A stretch of DNA of 64,000 nt from Bog-473 sp963730395 (GTDB lineage Bacteria > Actinomycetota > Acidimicrobiia > Acidimicrobiales > RAAP-2): the NCBI GenBank assembly GCA_963730395.1, contig CAVSSK010000021.1, forward strand, positions 682,001-746,000, in the 5' to 3' direction. The position numbers were made by a program, and so were the translations under genes. The notes beneath the pieces were generated by a model. The model worked only from the letters and a program-made list of their open reading frames with translations. It did not search any database and was not told the origin of the DNA. This document shows, piece by piece, positions 53,845 to 62,202 of the stretch (positions within the stretch are counted from its first letter, which is position 1; every line of letters begins with the position of its first letter).

Positions 53845-54807
53845 TCAGGCGGGAGGGGAGTCAGGCGGCGGTTGGGGCTGGTTCCACTCGATCCAGCCCG
53901 CACCGGAGCGGCCGTCCTCGGCCCGGCAGCGCACCATGGCCCGGGGGAAGCGGCTGGTCCGGCCGTCGTCGTTGCGCAGGAGCACCGGCCCGAATGAGAT
54001 CGGTGTCACATCCAGGGCGAGGTCGTGCCGGGGCGAGGCAGCGATCTCGATGCGGGCTGTGGATGGGAACCCGTGCTCGCCCAGGTCCTCGGTGACCGAG
54101 AGCGCGGTGATGGGGTGGACCTCGCCGGGCGTCTGGATGTATCCGAAGAAGACGGGCATGCCCGGGATCCCCATGCGGATGTCGGCGAGGTGGACGCGGG
54201 TGCCGTCATCGAGGCGCATGGAGCACCAGCACCATCCAAAGGCCCACCAGTCCCGCACGCCCCAGGAGTGGTCCCGCTGCCCCTGTCCCTCGACGGTGAA
54301 GACCTCGCCGTCGATCGTCACCGTGCCGGTGACGCGGCAGGGGATCTCGTAGCGGGTCGTGAGGTCGTAGTGGTACGGGATCCCGTCGGTCGCCCAGGTC
54401 AGGTCGACGTCGAGGAGGCGGGGTTGCCAGTGGGTGTCGGTGTAGGCGGCTGCGGGGTCGGCGAACTCCCTGCCCATGAGGTGCGAGGCGGCCAGACGGA
54501 ATTCCTCGAGCGGGCGGCGCAGGTCGATCTCGACGCGTTCGCCGTCCACGCTCTCGCTGACGAGACCGTTCTCCGGGGGGACCGGCATCTCGTAATTGAC
54601 CGACGAGATGCCGGCCTGGCCGGGGCGCACGATCCAGGCCGTCCACCAGGCGACCCCTCGGTTGGGGTACAGCCCGAGCCGGAGCCAGCCGCCGAGCGAG
54701 CCGTCGGCGTGGACGAAGTCGCAGTAGTACGACTCGTTCCACAGGTCCTCGCCGTCGGGGGTGTGCCGTGCCTCGTCGTCCGGCAAGACGACGTGGGCCG
54801 CCGTCAC
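53845..54807 (-). CDS. DUF7064/DUF7065-like protein
   Basis: 320 residues from GTG 54807, overlapping the upstream CMD stop (GTGA). The family features are 'NESYYCDFVHADGSLGGWLR', 'GRVT-type' beta strands as in 'PCRVTGTVTIDGEVFTVEGQ', and 'QRDHSWGVRDWWAFGWCW', a pattern of many actinobacterial proteins of unknown function found beside CoA-dependent catabolic genes. It is probably beta-sandwich and cytosolic. It follows a CMD and a VOC gene in one unit. Function is unknown; hydroxysteroid or terpenoid handling is speculative. Confidence 0.75.
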   Translation of the reverse strand: MTAAHVVLPDDEARHTPDGEDLWNESYYCDFVHADGSLGGWLRLGLYPNRGVAWWTAWIVRPGQAGISSVNYEMPVPPENGLVSESVDGERVEIDLRRPLEEFRLAASHLMGREFADPAAAYTDTHWQPRLLDVDLTWATDGIPYHYDLTTRYEIPCRVTGTVTIDGEVFTVEGQGQRDHSWGVRDWWAFGWCWCSMRLDDGTRVHLADIRMGIPGMPVFFGYIQTPGEVHPITALSVTEDLGEHGFPSTARIEIAASPRHDLALDVTPISFGPVLLRNDDGRTSRFPRAMVRCRAEDGRSGAGWIEWNQPQPPPDSPPA

Positions 54808-55442
54808 CGGCTCGATCCCGGACGCATGGCGGAGGCACCCGGAGGACCGGGCACCTCGACGATGGGATCGTCGCGATCGTCGAACTCGGTGCGCAGCGCC
54901 TTCGACATGACGGCGTGCTGGAAGTACAGCGTCGTGATGTAGGTGAGCTCGAGGATGGCCACCTCGTCGAGGTGGCGCGCCAGCTCGACGAAGAGCTCGT
55001 CGGGGACGCGGCCATGGTCGTACACGAGGCAGTCGGCGTAGGCGAGGACGGCGCGCTCGGCGGCGTCGTAGGTGCCCTCGGGGGCGACGCTCCAGGCGGG
55101 GATGTGCGTGATCTGCTGCTCGGGCATCCCGAGCTCGCGCATCGACTTGGCGTGCTGGCTGAAGACGAACTGGCTGCCGGAGGCCCACCCGGCGCGGATC
55201 TGGCCGAGCTCGCGCAGCTTCGGGTCGAGCACCCGGGTGGGGGACTGGTAGAGCCCGAAGCCCTTCACGCAGTGATCGAGGATGTCGGGGCTGAGGGCGA
55301 ACACGGTCCACCAGTCGCCCGTCGTGCCGTCCCATCGGCCCGGCTCGGCGACGGGGTCTCGGCCCTCGAAGAGCCATTCGTACATGGTGGTGACGATGGG
55401 CGCGGTGGCCTCGTCCTTCGGGACCTGTCGGAGTCGGGGCAT
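54804..55442 (-). CDS. Carboxymuconolactone decarboxylase/AhpD-like family protein
   Basis: 212 residues, all-helical. 'LDPKLRELGQIRAGWASGSQ' and 'FVFSQHAKSMRELGMPEQQI' match the CMD fold. The usual E-x-x-C-x-H triad is replaced: the segment reads 'SGSQFVFSQHAK', so the redox Cys pair is missing (Ser/Gln instead) and peroxidase activity is doubtful. Between a VOC protein (27 bp gap) and the DUF7064-like gene (4-bp overlap); all leftward. It probably acts on a ring intermediate. Confidence 0.82.
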   Translation of the reverse strand: MPRLRQVPKDEATAPIVTTMYEWLFEGRDPVAEPGRWDGTTGDWWTVFALSPDILDHCVKGFGLYQSPTRVLDPKLRELGQIRAGWASGSQFVFSQHAKSMRELGMPEQQITHIPAWSVAPEGTYDAAERAVLAYADCLVYDHGRVPDELFVELARHLDEVAILELTYITTLYFQHAVMSKALRTEFDDRDDPIVEVPGPPGASAMRPGSSR

Positions 55443-55469
55443 CGGGCGTGTGTATGGGAGCGGTTCGGC

Positions 55470-56063
55470 TCAGACGGGGGTCGGCTGGCTGGGGAGCTCG
55501 GGCTCGGCGGCGAGGTTGGCATCTACGGCGCTGGCGGGGGTGTGGGAGACATCGGCGAGGTTGAACTCACGCATCCAGCAGGCGAACTCGAGCAGGATCC
55601 CGTCGGGGTCCTGGAAGTAGATGCTGCGGACGAACACGCCGGAGTGCATGGCGTCGCTGATGCCCCACTCGGAGTCGTCGTGGTTGGCTATCTCGGTGCA
55701 GTCGATGCCGGCGGCGACGAGCCGGTCGCGGTACTCCTCGATCTTCTCGGGCGCCACGTCGAAGGCGACGTGGTTCATGGAGCCGATGGCGCTCGTGAGG
55801 TCGCCCTGGTCGGGTCGGGCCGCCGGGGCGCTGACGCCCGGGACCCCGTCGGGGGCGTTCGGGAACCAGAAGAAGGCGAGGCAGTCGCCGCCGCCGCAGT
55901 CGAAGAAGAAGTGCTGGCCCATCCCGGCGGGCAGCTCGATCGTCTTGACCAGCGGCATGCCGAGCACGTTGGTGTAGAAGTCGACCGTCCGCTCCATGTC
56001 CCGGCACACGAGCGCCAGGTGGTTGATGCCCCGGAGCTCGAATCCGCCGGTGCTGCCTGTCAT
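55470..56063 (-). CDS. VOC-family ring-cleavage-dioxygenase-like protein
   Basis: 197 residues from ATG 56063 (GGGAGGGCAG upstream). 'LRGINHLALVCRDMERTVDF' and 'GSMNHVAFDVAPEKIEEYRD' supply metal-ligand His residues and 'YFQDPDGILLEFACWMREF' the Glu. It is of the extradiol dioxygenase/glyoxalase type. First gene of the VOC-CMD-DUF7064-like unit. With the CMD protein it suggests an aromatic or enone substrate. Confidence 0.86.
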   Translation of the reverse strand: MTGSTGGFELRGINHLALVCRDMERTVDFYTNVLGMPLVKTIELPAGMGQHFFFDCGGGDCLAFFWFPNAPDGVPGVSAPAARPDQGDLTSAIGSMNHVAFDVAPEKIEEYRDRLVAAGIDCTEIANHDDSEWGISDAMHSGVFVRSIYFQDPDGILLEFACWMREFNLADVSHTPASAVDANLAAEPELPSQPTPV

Positions 56064-56348
56064 GAGACTGCCCTCCCTCGGCGCCTGCCCTGATCCAGGG
56101 ATCCCTCGTCCCGGTCCCGGCTGGGCCACCGTGCCTGGTGGCCCGGGTTGGCGCCGTGCACAGGATAGGCCGCAATCTTGGCGCAGCCTCGGTCCGTATG
56201 ACCGTTCGAGGCGCACTCCGGGTGGCTGGGACGTGGGGAGGGCTCCGGCAGAAGGGCCTGACGCGTCGGGGACCCCGGTGTGGCCGGAGCCCTCTCCGCC
56301 GGATGCTCCTCCCCCTTGGGCCGCGATTCGCCCTCCGCCGCCGGCGAC

Positions 56349-58256
56349 TCAGACCGAGGCGATGCCGACCATCGGGGCATTGAGCGGATGGCCTCCCATG
56401 GAGCCGAGGAAGGGTGCGTCGCCATAGGTGAAGATGCCGCCGTCGCCCCCCTGCAGCCAGTAGCCCGCACCGTCGTGGGTCGGCGCCATCCCGATGATGG
56501 GCGAGTTCAAGGTGGCGCCCATCATGGAGCCGTAGGGGGCTGCGTCCCCGAAGTCGGCCACGTTGCCGTTCGCGCTGGCCAGCCAGTAACCAGAGGAGTT
56601 GCGGGTCCCCGCCATGCCGGTGATCCGGTAGCCGCCCGGAGCGAAGGCGGGCTGCCCCTCGAACGGTGCGTTCCCGTAGTTGAAGACCTGACCGTTGGCA
56701 TCGACCAGCCAGTAGCCGCCGTGGAGGTAGGACGGCGCCGCCGCCGTGACCGGATAGGCCAGGCCGTCGCCACCGGCTGAGCCGTAGAACGGTGCGTCCC
56801 CGAAGGCGAAGACGCCTCCGTCGCTGGCGATGAGCCAGTAGCCGTGCCCATCCAGAGAGGAGATCATCCCGATGATCGGTTTGTTCAGGATCATGCTCCC
56901 CGTCGATCCGTAGAAGCCGGCGTCGCCGAATGAGAACACGCCGCCGTCGCTCGCCACCAGCCAGTACCCCCGATGGTCAGGGGTCTGTGCCATCCCGACC
57001 ACGGGCTTGTTGAGCCTCATGGATCCGGTCGAGCCGTAGAAGCCGGCAGAACCGAAAGTGAAGACGCCGCCGTCGGAGGCGACCTGCCAGTATCCCGGCG
57101 GGGGCGTCGGCGGCCCGGGACAGGTGGGGCTGGGGGCGGGCGTGGTGCCACCGGCCGGGTCGGCGGTGAGCGACGGCGGACCGCCGTCGGGCCCGAAGCT
57201 CAGGTCCGCCAGGTACATGGGACGGATGCCGCACGACGAGGTAGCCGATCGTGTTGCCCTGCCAGGCGGCGAAGGCCATGACGGTCTGCCCGCTCGGCAG
57301 CGTGTACACGTCGGGGCCGCCGGGCCCGGACATGCCCGGAGCCGAGCCGAGCAAGGGTTCGGGGGTCGATGGGTCTGTGCACGCCGCCGAAGGGCCGCTC
57401 GGACAGGTGGCCCATCCGATGGCGTAGGTGGAGGCGCCTTCGTCGCTCCCGGCGTAGAACAGGTAGTAGTGGCGCGCCGAGCCGCCGCCGGTGCCGGCTG
57501 CGTACACCATGTCGGGTCCCTCGACGATGCCGCTCTGCCAGGCCTGGTCGCCATAGGAGGTTCGTCGGTGTGGTGTTGTACAGCGGGATGAGATTCGAGG
57601 TCAGCGGAACGGACCAGATGGAAGTGGGCCCTCACCGATGTGGTTGCCGTCGCTCTTCCAGATCAGCCACGAGTTCCCCGTGGACGAGTCCGTGAAGACG
57701 TCCGGGTCGATGCTGCCGCCGTAGTTCCCATTGTCGACCGTGTTGCCGGCGTCGGATCCGTCCTGGCAGACCGCTGGCGCACTGTTCGGTGTCGCTGTAC
57801 GGGCCTTGGGGCGTGGCCGAGGTGGCCATACCGATGCACTGGTCGCCCGACCAAGCCTCGGTCGCCGTGTAGTACATGACGAAGTCGTTGTCCGCACGTT
57901 GTAGACGACGCTGGGAGCCCAGGTCTCGCCCTCCTTGGCCCAGGAGGGAAGATGGGCAGGGCGTCCAAGCCGTTCATCTGGGTCCAGGTGGTGCCGTTGC
58001 TGGACGTCGAGACCTGGATGTTGATCGTCTGGCTGGGTGACGCGAAGTTCTGCGTGGCGAAGGCCCAGTAGGTGCTGGTCGCCTGGTCGTACACGACGCT
58101 CGGATCAGGAAAGTCCCCCGGGTGGACAGGGGCCCAGTTGTCCGCGCTCGCGCCGGCGCGGCGACGAGAGGACGGAGAGAGCTGCCGACGACGGCGACGA
58201 GCGACGCGAGCAACGACCGGAGGACGGGCGAGGGGAGGGCGGGCCGGTGCGGTCAT
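56349..58256 (-). pseudogene. Secreted two-propeller protein: GH43-like propeller plus six SDGG repeats, with about eight frameshifts
   Basis: About 635 residues if repaired. The ATG at 58256 is followed by an export signal ('LRSLLASLVAVVGSSLRPLV' in another frame). The N-terminal half has glycosidase-family-43 marks: 'DFPDPSVVYDQATSTYWAFA' (catalytic Asp), 'ETWAPSVVYN' and 'GSIDPDVFTDSSTGNSWLIW', in successive frames. The Pro-rich linker 'PAPSPTCPGPPTPPPG' leads to six units 'GYWLVASDGGVFSFGDAGFY', frame-intact to the stop. Frame changes are near 58228, 58150, 57948, 57893, 57776, 57608, 57560 and 57240. Either a decaying gene or a poorly read stretch; the C-terminal repeats are unbroken. 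Confidence 0.75.
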
Positions 58257-58582
58257 CGAAGCCGGGGGAGACACCATCCTCCTTGTCGGAAATGAGATCG
58301 CCAACGCTCCGATGCTCGACATGCTACCACAGGGTGGCCCCTCCATGGGGCGGGACGACGGTTTCGTGGTCGTCGAACCGCCCCCCGTCGGTTACCGATA
58401 TGTTCCGTCCCCTGCACGATGACGACATGCGATTGCCTGGTCCAGTCCGCACAGATCGACGGATCGACGGATCGACATCGACGGATTCGACCGTCCGAAG
58501 GACACGACATGGATCGACGGATCGAGGACGAGTACGGATCGAAGACGGCGAGAGGACGAACGGATCGGCGAAGGGACCATTG
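58257..58582. other. Intergenic region with GGATCGAC repeats
   Basis: 326 bp between the propeller gene and the DDN-like gene, divergent, so two promoters are expected. The right half (58453-58533) carries seven or so GATCGA/GGATCGAC copies; no gene was found. Confidence 0.6.
58453..58533. repeat. Short GGATCGACG tandem and dispersed repeats
   Basis: Three adjacent GATCGACG units near 58453-58476, then further copies about 58510-58533, upstream of the DDN-family gene. Confidence 0.6.
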
Positions 58583-59033
58583 ATGAGTGAACGACGCAAC
58601 TACGTCATCGACGTCGGGTTCAAGGCCTTGAACCTCGTCCACAAGACCGTACTGAAGGTGACCGGAGGCCGGTGGCCCCGCGATCCTCTTCGGCATGCCC
58701 GGAGTGGAGCTGACGACCATCGGGCGCAAGAGCGGGCTCCCGCGCTCGACGATGCTGACCTCGCCCGTCCATGACGACAACCGAGTGGTCCTGATCGCCT
58801 CCAAGGGCGGTGACGACCGGGATCCCCAGTGGTACCGCAACCTGACCTCCAACCCCGACGTGGAGATCACGATGCACGGCGAGACCCGCAAGATGCGGGC
58901 CAGGACGGCGTCGCCCGAGGAGAAGGCGGCGATGTGGCCAGACATCGTCGCCACCTACAAGGGATATGCCGGCTACCAGGAGCGGGCCGGCCGGGACATC
59001 CCTGTCATCATCTGCGAGCCCCGCTCGGAGTGA
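58583..59033 (+). CDS. Deazaflavin (F420)-dependent nitroreductase-family protein, DDN-like (frameshifted)
   Basis: About 149 residues after repair. The split-barrel core has 'PGVELTTIGRKSGLPRSTML', 'VLIASKGGDDRDPQWYRNLT' and 'VEITMHGETRKMRARTASPE', hallmarks of the DDN family of F420H2-dependent quinone/nitro reductases. The N-terminal 'MSERRNYVIDVGFKALNLVH' reads from ATG 58583 (AAGGG upstream); one extra C near 58677 puts the rest in the next frame. Function: likely reduction of a quinone or similar. Confidence 0.84.
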
Positions 59034-59119
59034 CCGCCTGCTCGAACCGACACCGGCGGTGCCGGCGAGCACCCGACACCGCTGAACCGGTCCGCAGGCA
59101 TGGCGGTACGATGCGGCCA

Positions 59120-59588
59120 ATGTCGATGGAGCCCTCCGGCTCACCAGGTGAAGACGCAGGGGCACTGACGCAGCGCGGGCCCGGCGCCGGGCGCGGCCGG
59201 CGCCGCATTCGACCTCAGCATGGCCGTGTCACAGCTGGCGTCGAACAGTACGGACCTGCGGATCATGCTGAAGCTGCTGGTGTCCCAGCTGGCCGACGTC
59301 CTGGGAGGCCGCATGGTCGTGGAGCGAGCCGGCGGGCGCTTCCGCAAGTCCGAGGACATCAAGTCAGTGCGCATCACGCTCGGGGACGACACGCTCGAAG
59401 CCGTCGTCGAGGGTGCCTCGGTGCGGTGCAGCATCGGTCATTCCTCCGGTGGCATCCGCATCCGCAGTGAGCAGGTCGGCATGGACGACTGGCTCACCCG
59501 GCTCCTGGCCACCCTGCAATCGGAGGCCGCCCACAGCGAGCAGACGCGCCTCGCTCTGGAGAACATCGTGATTGGAGGGCAATCGTGA
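59120..59588 (+). CDS. Hypothetical protein, first gene of YbjQ operon (frameshifted near the start)
   Basis: About 155 residues if ATG 59120 is used. The short tail 'MSMEPSGSPGEDAGALTQRG' changes frame near 59203 to 'AFDLSMAVSQLASNSTDLRI', then to 59588 is intact; ATG 59220 is the safe fallback start. The core 'MLKLLVSQLADVLGGRMVVE' and 'VVEGASVRCSIGHSSGGIRI' looks like an all-helix/beta small protein, not recognised. It overlaps the next gene (GTGA, 59585-59588). Its constant position before YbjQ proteins is worth a search. Confidence 0.65.
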
Positions 59589-60409
59589 CCGAACAGCCGT
59601 CGGAAGTGCCGCCCGAACCCGTGGCACATGATCTTCCCAAGGACGCCGCACACCGGCTGGAGGAGCTCGAACACGGTCTCTTCACGTCCGATCTGTCGGT
59701 GAACGAGTTCCTCCTGGTCAAGGAGGCCGGGTTCCATCCGCTGGGCTTCGTGATGGGTTCGTCGATCTACCACATCGGGATCCAGACCAGGAAGTGGGGG
59801 GAGAGCCAGGAGCTGACCAAGCTCACCGAGGCGATGTACACGGCCCGGGAGCTGGCGATGAACCGCATGGAGGAGGAGGCGGTGGAGCTCGGCGCCGACG
59901 GGGTCGTCGGGGTCCGCCTCGACGTCAACTACTACGAATGGGGCAACGACTCCGCCGAGTTCATAGCCTTCGGCACGGCGGTCAAGGCCGAGGACGGGAC
60001 GTCGTACCTCAACGCACTGGGCAAGCCGTTCACGTCCGATCTCTCCGGTCAGGACTTCTGGACGCTCATGCAGACCGGCCACGTGCCGCAGGGGCTCGTC
60101 ATGGGCACCTGCGTGTTCCACATCGCGCACCGCAAGCTCACCCAGGCGCTCGGATCAATGGGCCAGAACGTGGAGCTGCCCAACTTCACGCAGGCCCTCT
60201 ACGAGGCGCGGGAGCTCGCGATGACGCGCATGCAGGACGAGGCGGGTCGGCTCAATGCCAGCGGCATCGTCGGCGTCCGCCTCGAGGAGAAGTCCCATCA
60301 GTGGGGCTCGCACACCATCGAGTTCCTGGCGCTGGGGACAGCGGTGACCAAGAGCAGCGGGGAGGTCACGCTGCCCCGGCCGACCACGATCATCTCGCTC
60401 GACAACTGA
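59585..60409 (+). CDS. Tandem YbjQ (heavy-metal-binding) domain protein A
   Basis: 274 residues made of two similar halves. Each begins with a lead-in ('FTSDLSVNEFLLVKEAGFHP' and 'FTSDLSGQDFWTLMQTGHVP') followed by the YbjQ/DUF74 core: 'TARELAMNRMEEEAVELGAD', 'GVVGVRLDVNYYEWGNDSAE' and the second copy 'GIVGVRLEEKSHQWGSHTIE', each ending near 'F..FGTAV'. YbjQ domains form pentamers and are annotated as heavy-metal-binding, though no Cys/His cluster is visible here. Start GTG 59585; coupled to the next gene (TGATG, 60407-60411). Confidence 0.8.
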   Translation: MTEQPSEVPPEPVAHDLPKDAAHRLEELEHGLFTSDLSVNEFLLVKEAGFHPLGFVMGSSIYHIGIQTRKWGESQELTKLTEAMYTARELAMNRMEEEAVELGADGVVGVRLDVNYYEWGNDSAEFIAFGTAVKAEDGTSYLNALGKPFTSDLSGQDFWTLMQTGHVPQGLVMGTCVFHIAHRKLTQALGSMGQNVELPNFTQALYEARELAMTRMQDEAGRLNASGIVGVRLEEKSHQWGSHTIEFLALGTAVTKSSGEVTLPRPTTIISLDN

Positions 60410-61314
60410 TGGCCGACGTACCGGTCGACCTTCCCGAGGCGGCGGTCCGCCGGCTCGAGTCGACTGCGTTCTCCTCGGGGCTCACGGTGCCCGACTTCGC
60501 CGCCTGCCTCGATCTCGGGTTGCAACCCGTCGCTCTTGTCCAGGGTTTCTGCGTCATGCAGTGGGGCTGGTACGGGCAGGGCTCGGGGTACATGCGCGGC
60601 ATGTCGCCCTACGTCGGCGGGCCGCAGACAGCGGGCTCGTACTCTGAGACCTACCGGTGTCCCCATGGCTTCGTGTCCAACGAGCACCGCACCTGGGGCC
60701 AGAACCTCGAGCAGCCGTGGGTCGAAGCCGCCTGGGCCCAGGGCTACGGGTCCGCCTACCAGCGCATGCTCGAGGAGGCCACCGCTCAGGGTGCCCACGG
60801 CGTCATCGGCGTGGTGGATCGGGTGTCCAACGTCGCCGACTCGGGGACCACCGAGTTCCACTTCCTGGGCACCGCCGTGACGGTCGAGGGTGGGCCGCCT
60901 CCGGCCGGCGGGGTGCCGTGGAGCACGTATCTCGCCGGGCAGCGCCTGACCAAGTCGATCGAGGCCGGGTTCATGCCCGTGGCGGTCGTGGCCTCGCTGG
61001 CGTCGGTCCGGGTCTGGGCCTACTGCATGACCGAGTACTTGATGGAGGGCACGATGGGGTGGGGGGTGCCGACGGGGCCGCAACTCGTCGAGCAGGTGAG
61101 CAGGGCCCACATGGCGACGCGCCAGTTGGCCCGCAAGCACGTCCGCGAGCAGCTGGCGGGCGACGAGCTCCACGGCGCCACCATCGACGTGGTCACCCGG
61201 GAGCTGTCCCAGGGCGACGAAGTCGTCGACTGCACGTTGCGCGGCAACCGCGTGCGGCGCTTCAAGGACTTCGATCAGGTCGTGCTCCCGAGGCCGACGG
61301 TGCGCCTCGCATGA
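60409..61314 (+). CDS. Tandem YbjQ-domain protein B
   Basis: 301 residues. Two halves with lead-ins 'AFSSGLTVPDFAACLDLGLQ' and 'WSTYLAGQRLTKSIEAGFMP'. The first core 'AYQRMLEEATAQGAHGVIGV' and 'GTTEFHFLGTAV' is well kept; the second ('LARKHVREQLAGDELHGATI', 'DVVDCTLRGNRVRRF') is degenerate. The first half has an insert with Trp, Gly and Tyr ('MQWGWYGQGSGYMRGMSPY'). ATG 60409 overlaps the previous stop and its TGA overlaps the next ATG (61311-61314). Confidence 0.78.
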   Translation: MADVPVDLPEAAVRRLESTAFSSGLTVPDFAACLDLGLQPVALVQGFCVMQWGWYGQGSGYMRGMSPYVGGPQTAGSYSETYRCPHGFVSNEHRTWGQNLEQPWVEAAWAQGYGSAYQRMLEEATAQGAHGVIGVVDRVSNVADSGTTEFHFLGTAVTVEGGPPPAGGVPWSTYLAGQRLTKSIEAGFMPVAVVASLASVRVWAYCMTEYLMEGTMGWGVPTGPQLVEQVSRAHMATRQLARKHVREQLAGDELHGATIDVVTRELSQGDEVVDCTLRGNRVRRFKDFDQVVLPRPTVRLA

Positions 61315-62202
61315 CGTCCGCCGCGGGCACTGGCCCGGGGACCGATGTGCGCGCCGAGATGCTCCTCGGCGCGCGGGCCGCTGGCTACCGCCGCTCCTCC
61401 GTCGCAGAAGCGGGGCATCACGTCCGATCTGTCCGTCGACGAGGCGCTGCTGCTTCACGCCGCCGGCTGGGAGCCGCTCGACCTGGTGTGCGGCGTGGCC
61501 GTGGTGTCCGTCCCGGTCGGAGTCTGGAACTGGGGGAGAGGCTCGATCTCGCTCGCCTCGGACGCCCACGACGCAGCCGTGGACCAGGCCACGGGACAAC
61601 TGCGCGGCGAGTGCAGCAAGGTGCATGGCCACGGCGTCGTCGGAGTGCGCTTCGAGGTGTCGGTGCGCACGCACCATATCGACGTCGAGCTCGTGGGCAC
61701 CGCCGTGCGACCGATCGACGGCAAGGATGCACGGGGCAACGACGCCGCTCAGGCCATGCCCTTCGTGTCCGACCTCTCGGCCCGCGACTTCACGCTGCTC
61801 CAGCGAGCCGGCTGGATGCCGGTCGGACTCGCCTTCGGTGCCAGCTTCGTCTATGCCCCCCGCCGCACGGCAGGCGCGGCGATGAAGCAGTCGACCCAGA
61901 ACGTCGAGCTGACCAACTACACGGAGGCCATGTACTCTGCCCGCGAGTCGGCCATGGAGAAGATGCAGCGCTCGGCGCTGCAGGTCGGGGGTCAGGGGGT
62001 GGTGGAGGTGAAGGTCACCGAGGGCCCGATGAGCTTCGCTCGCCACGCCGTCGGGTTCACGGCCTGGGGCACGGCGGTCCGCCTCGTTGCCGAGGCACAC
62101 CAGTTCGTCCAGCCAGAGCTCGTGCTCCCGCTGGACGACGCCGTCGTCACCTTCGAGGCCGAGAGCTTGCGTGGTGCCCCCGCGAAAGGCCGGCGCCGGT
62201 GA
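61311..62202 (+). CDS. Tandem YbjQ-domain protein C (frameshifted near the start)
   Basis: About 296 residues after repair. From ATG 61311 'MTSAAGTGPGTDVRAEMLLG' reads in one frame; an extra base between about 61380 and 61400 moves the rest. Lead-ins 'GITSDLSVDEALLLHAAGWE' and 'FVSDLSARDFTLLQRAGWMP' and cores ending 'HHIDVELVGTAVR' and 'FARHAVGFTAWGTAV' match the neighbours. Stop overlaps the next start (GTGA, 62199-62202). Paralogy within one operon suggests assembly of mixed oligomers. Confidence 0.77.

Noticed and set aside
2721..61400. Programmed +1 frameshifting as explanation of the frame breaks
   Set aside because: Sites have no common slippery codon or stop, and occur in genes of unrelated families that are unbroken in other species as I know them.
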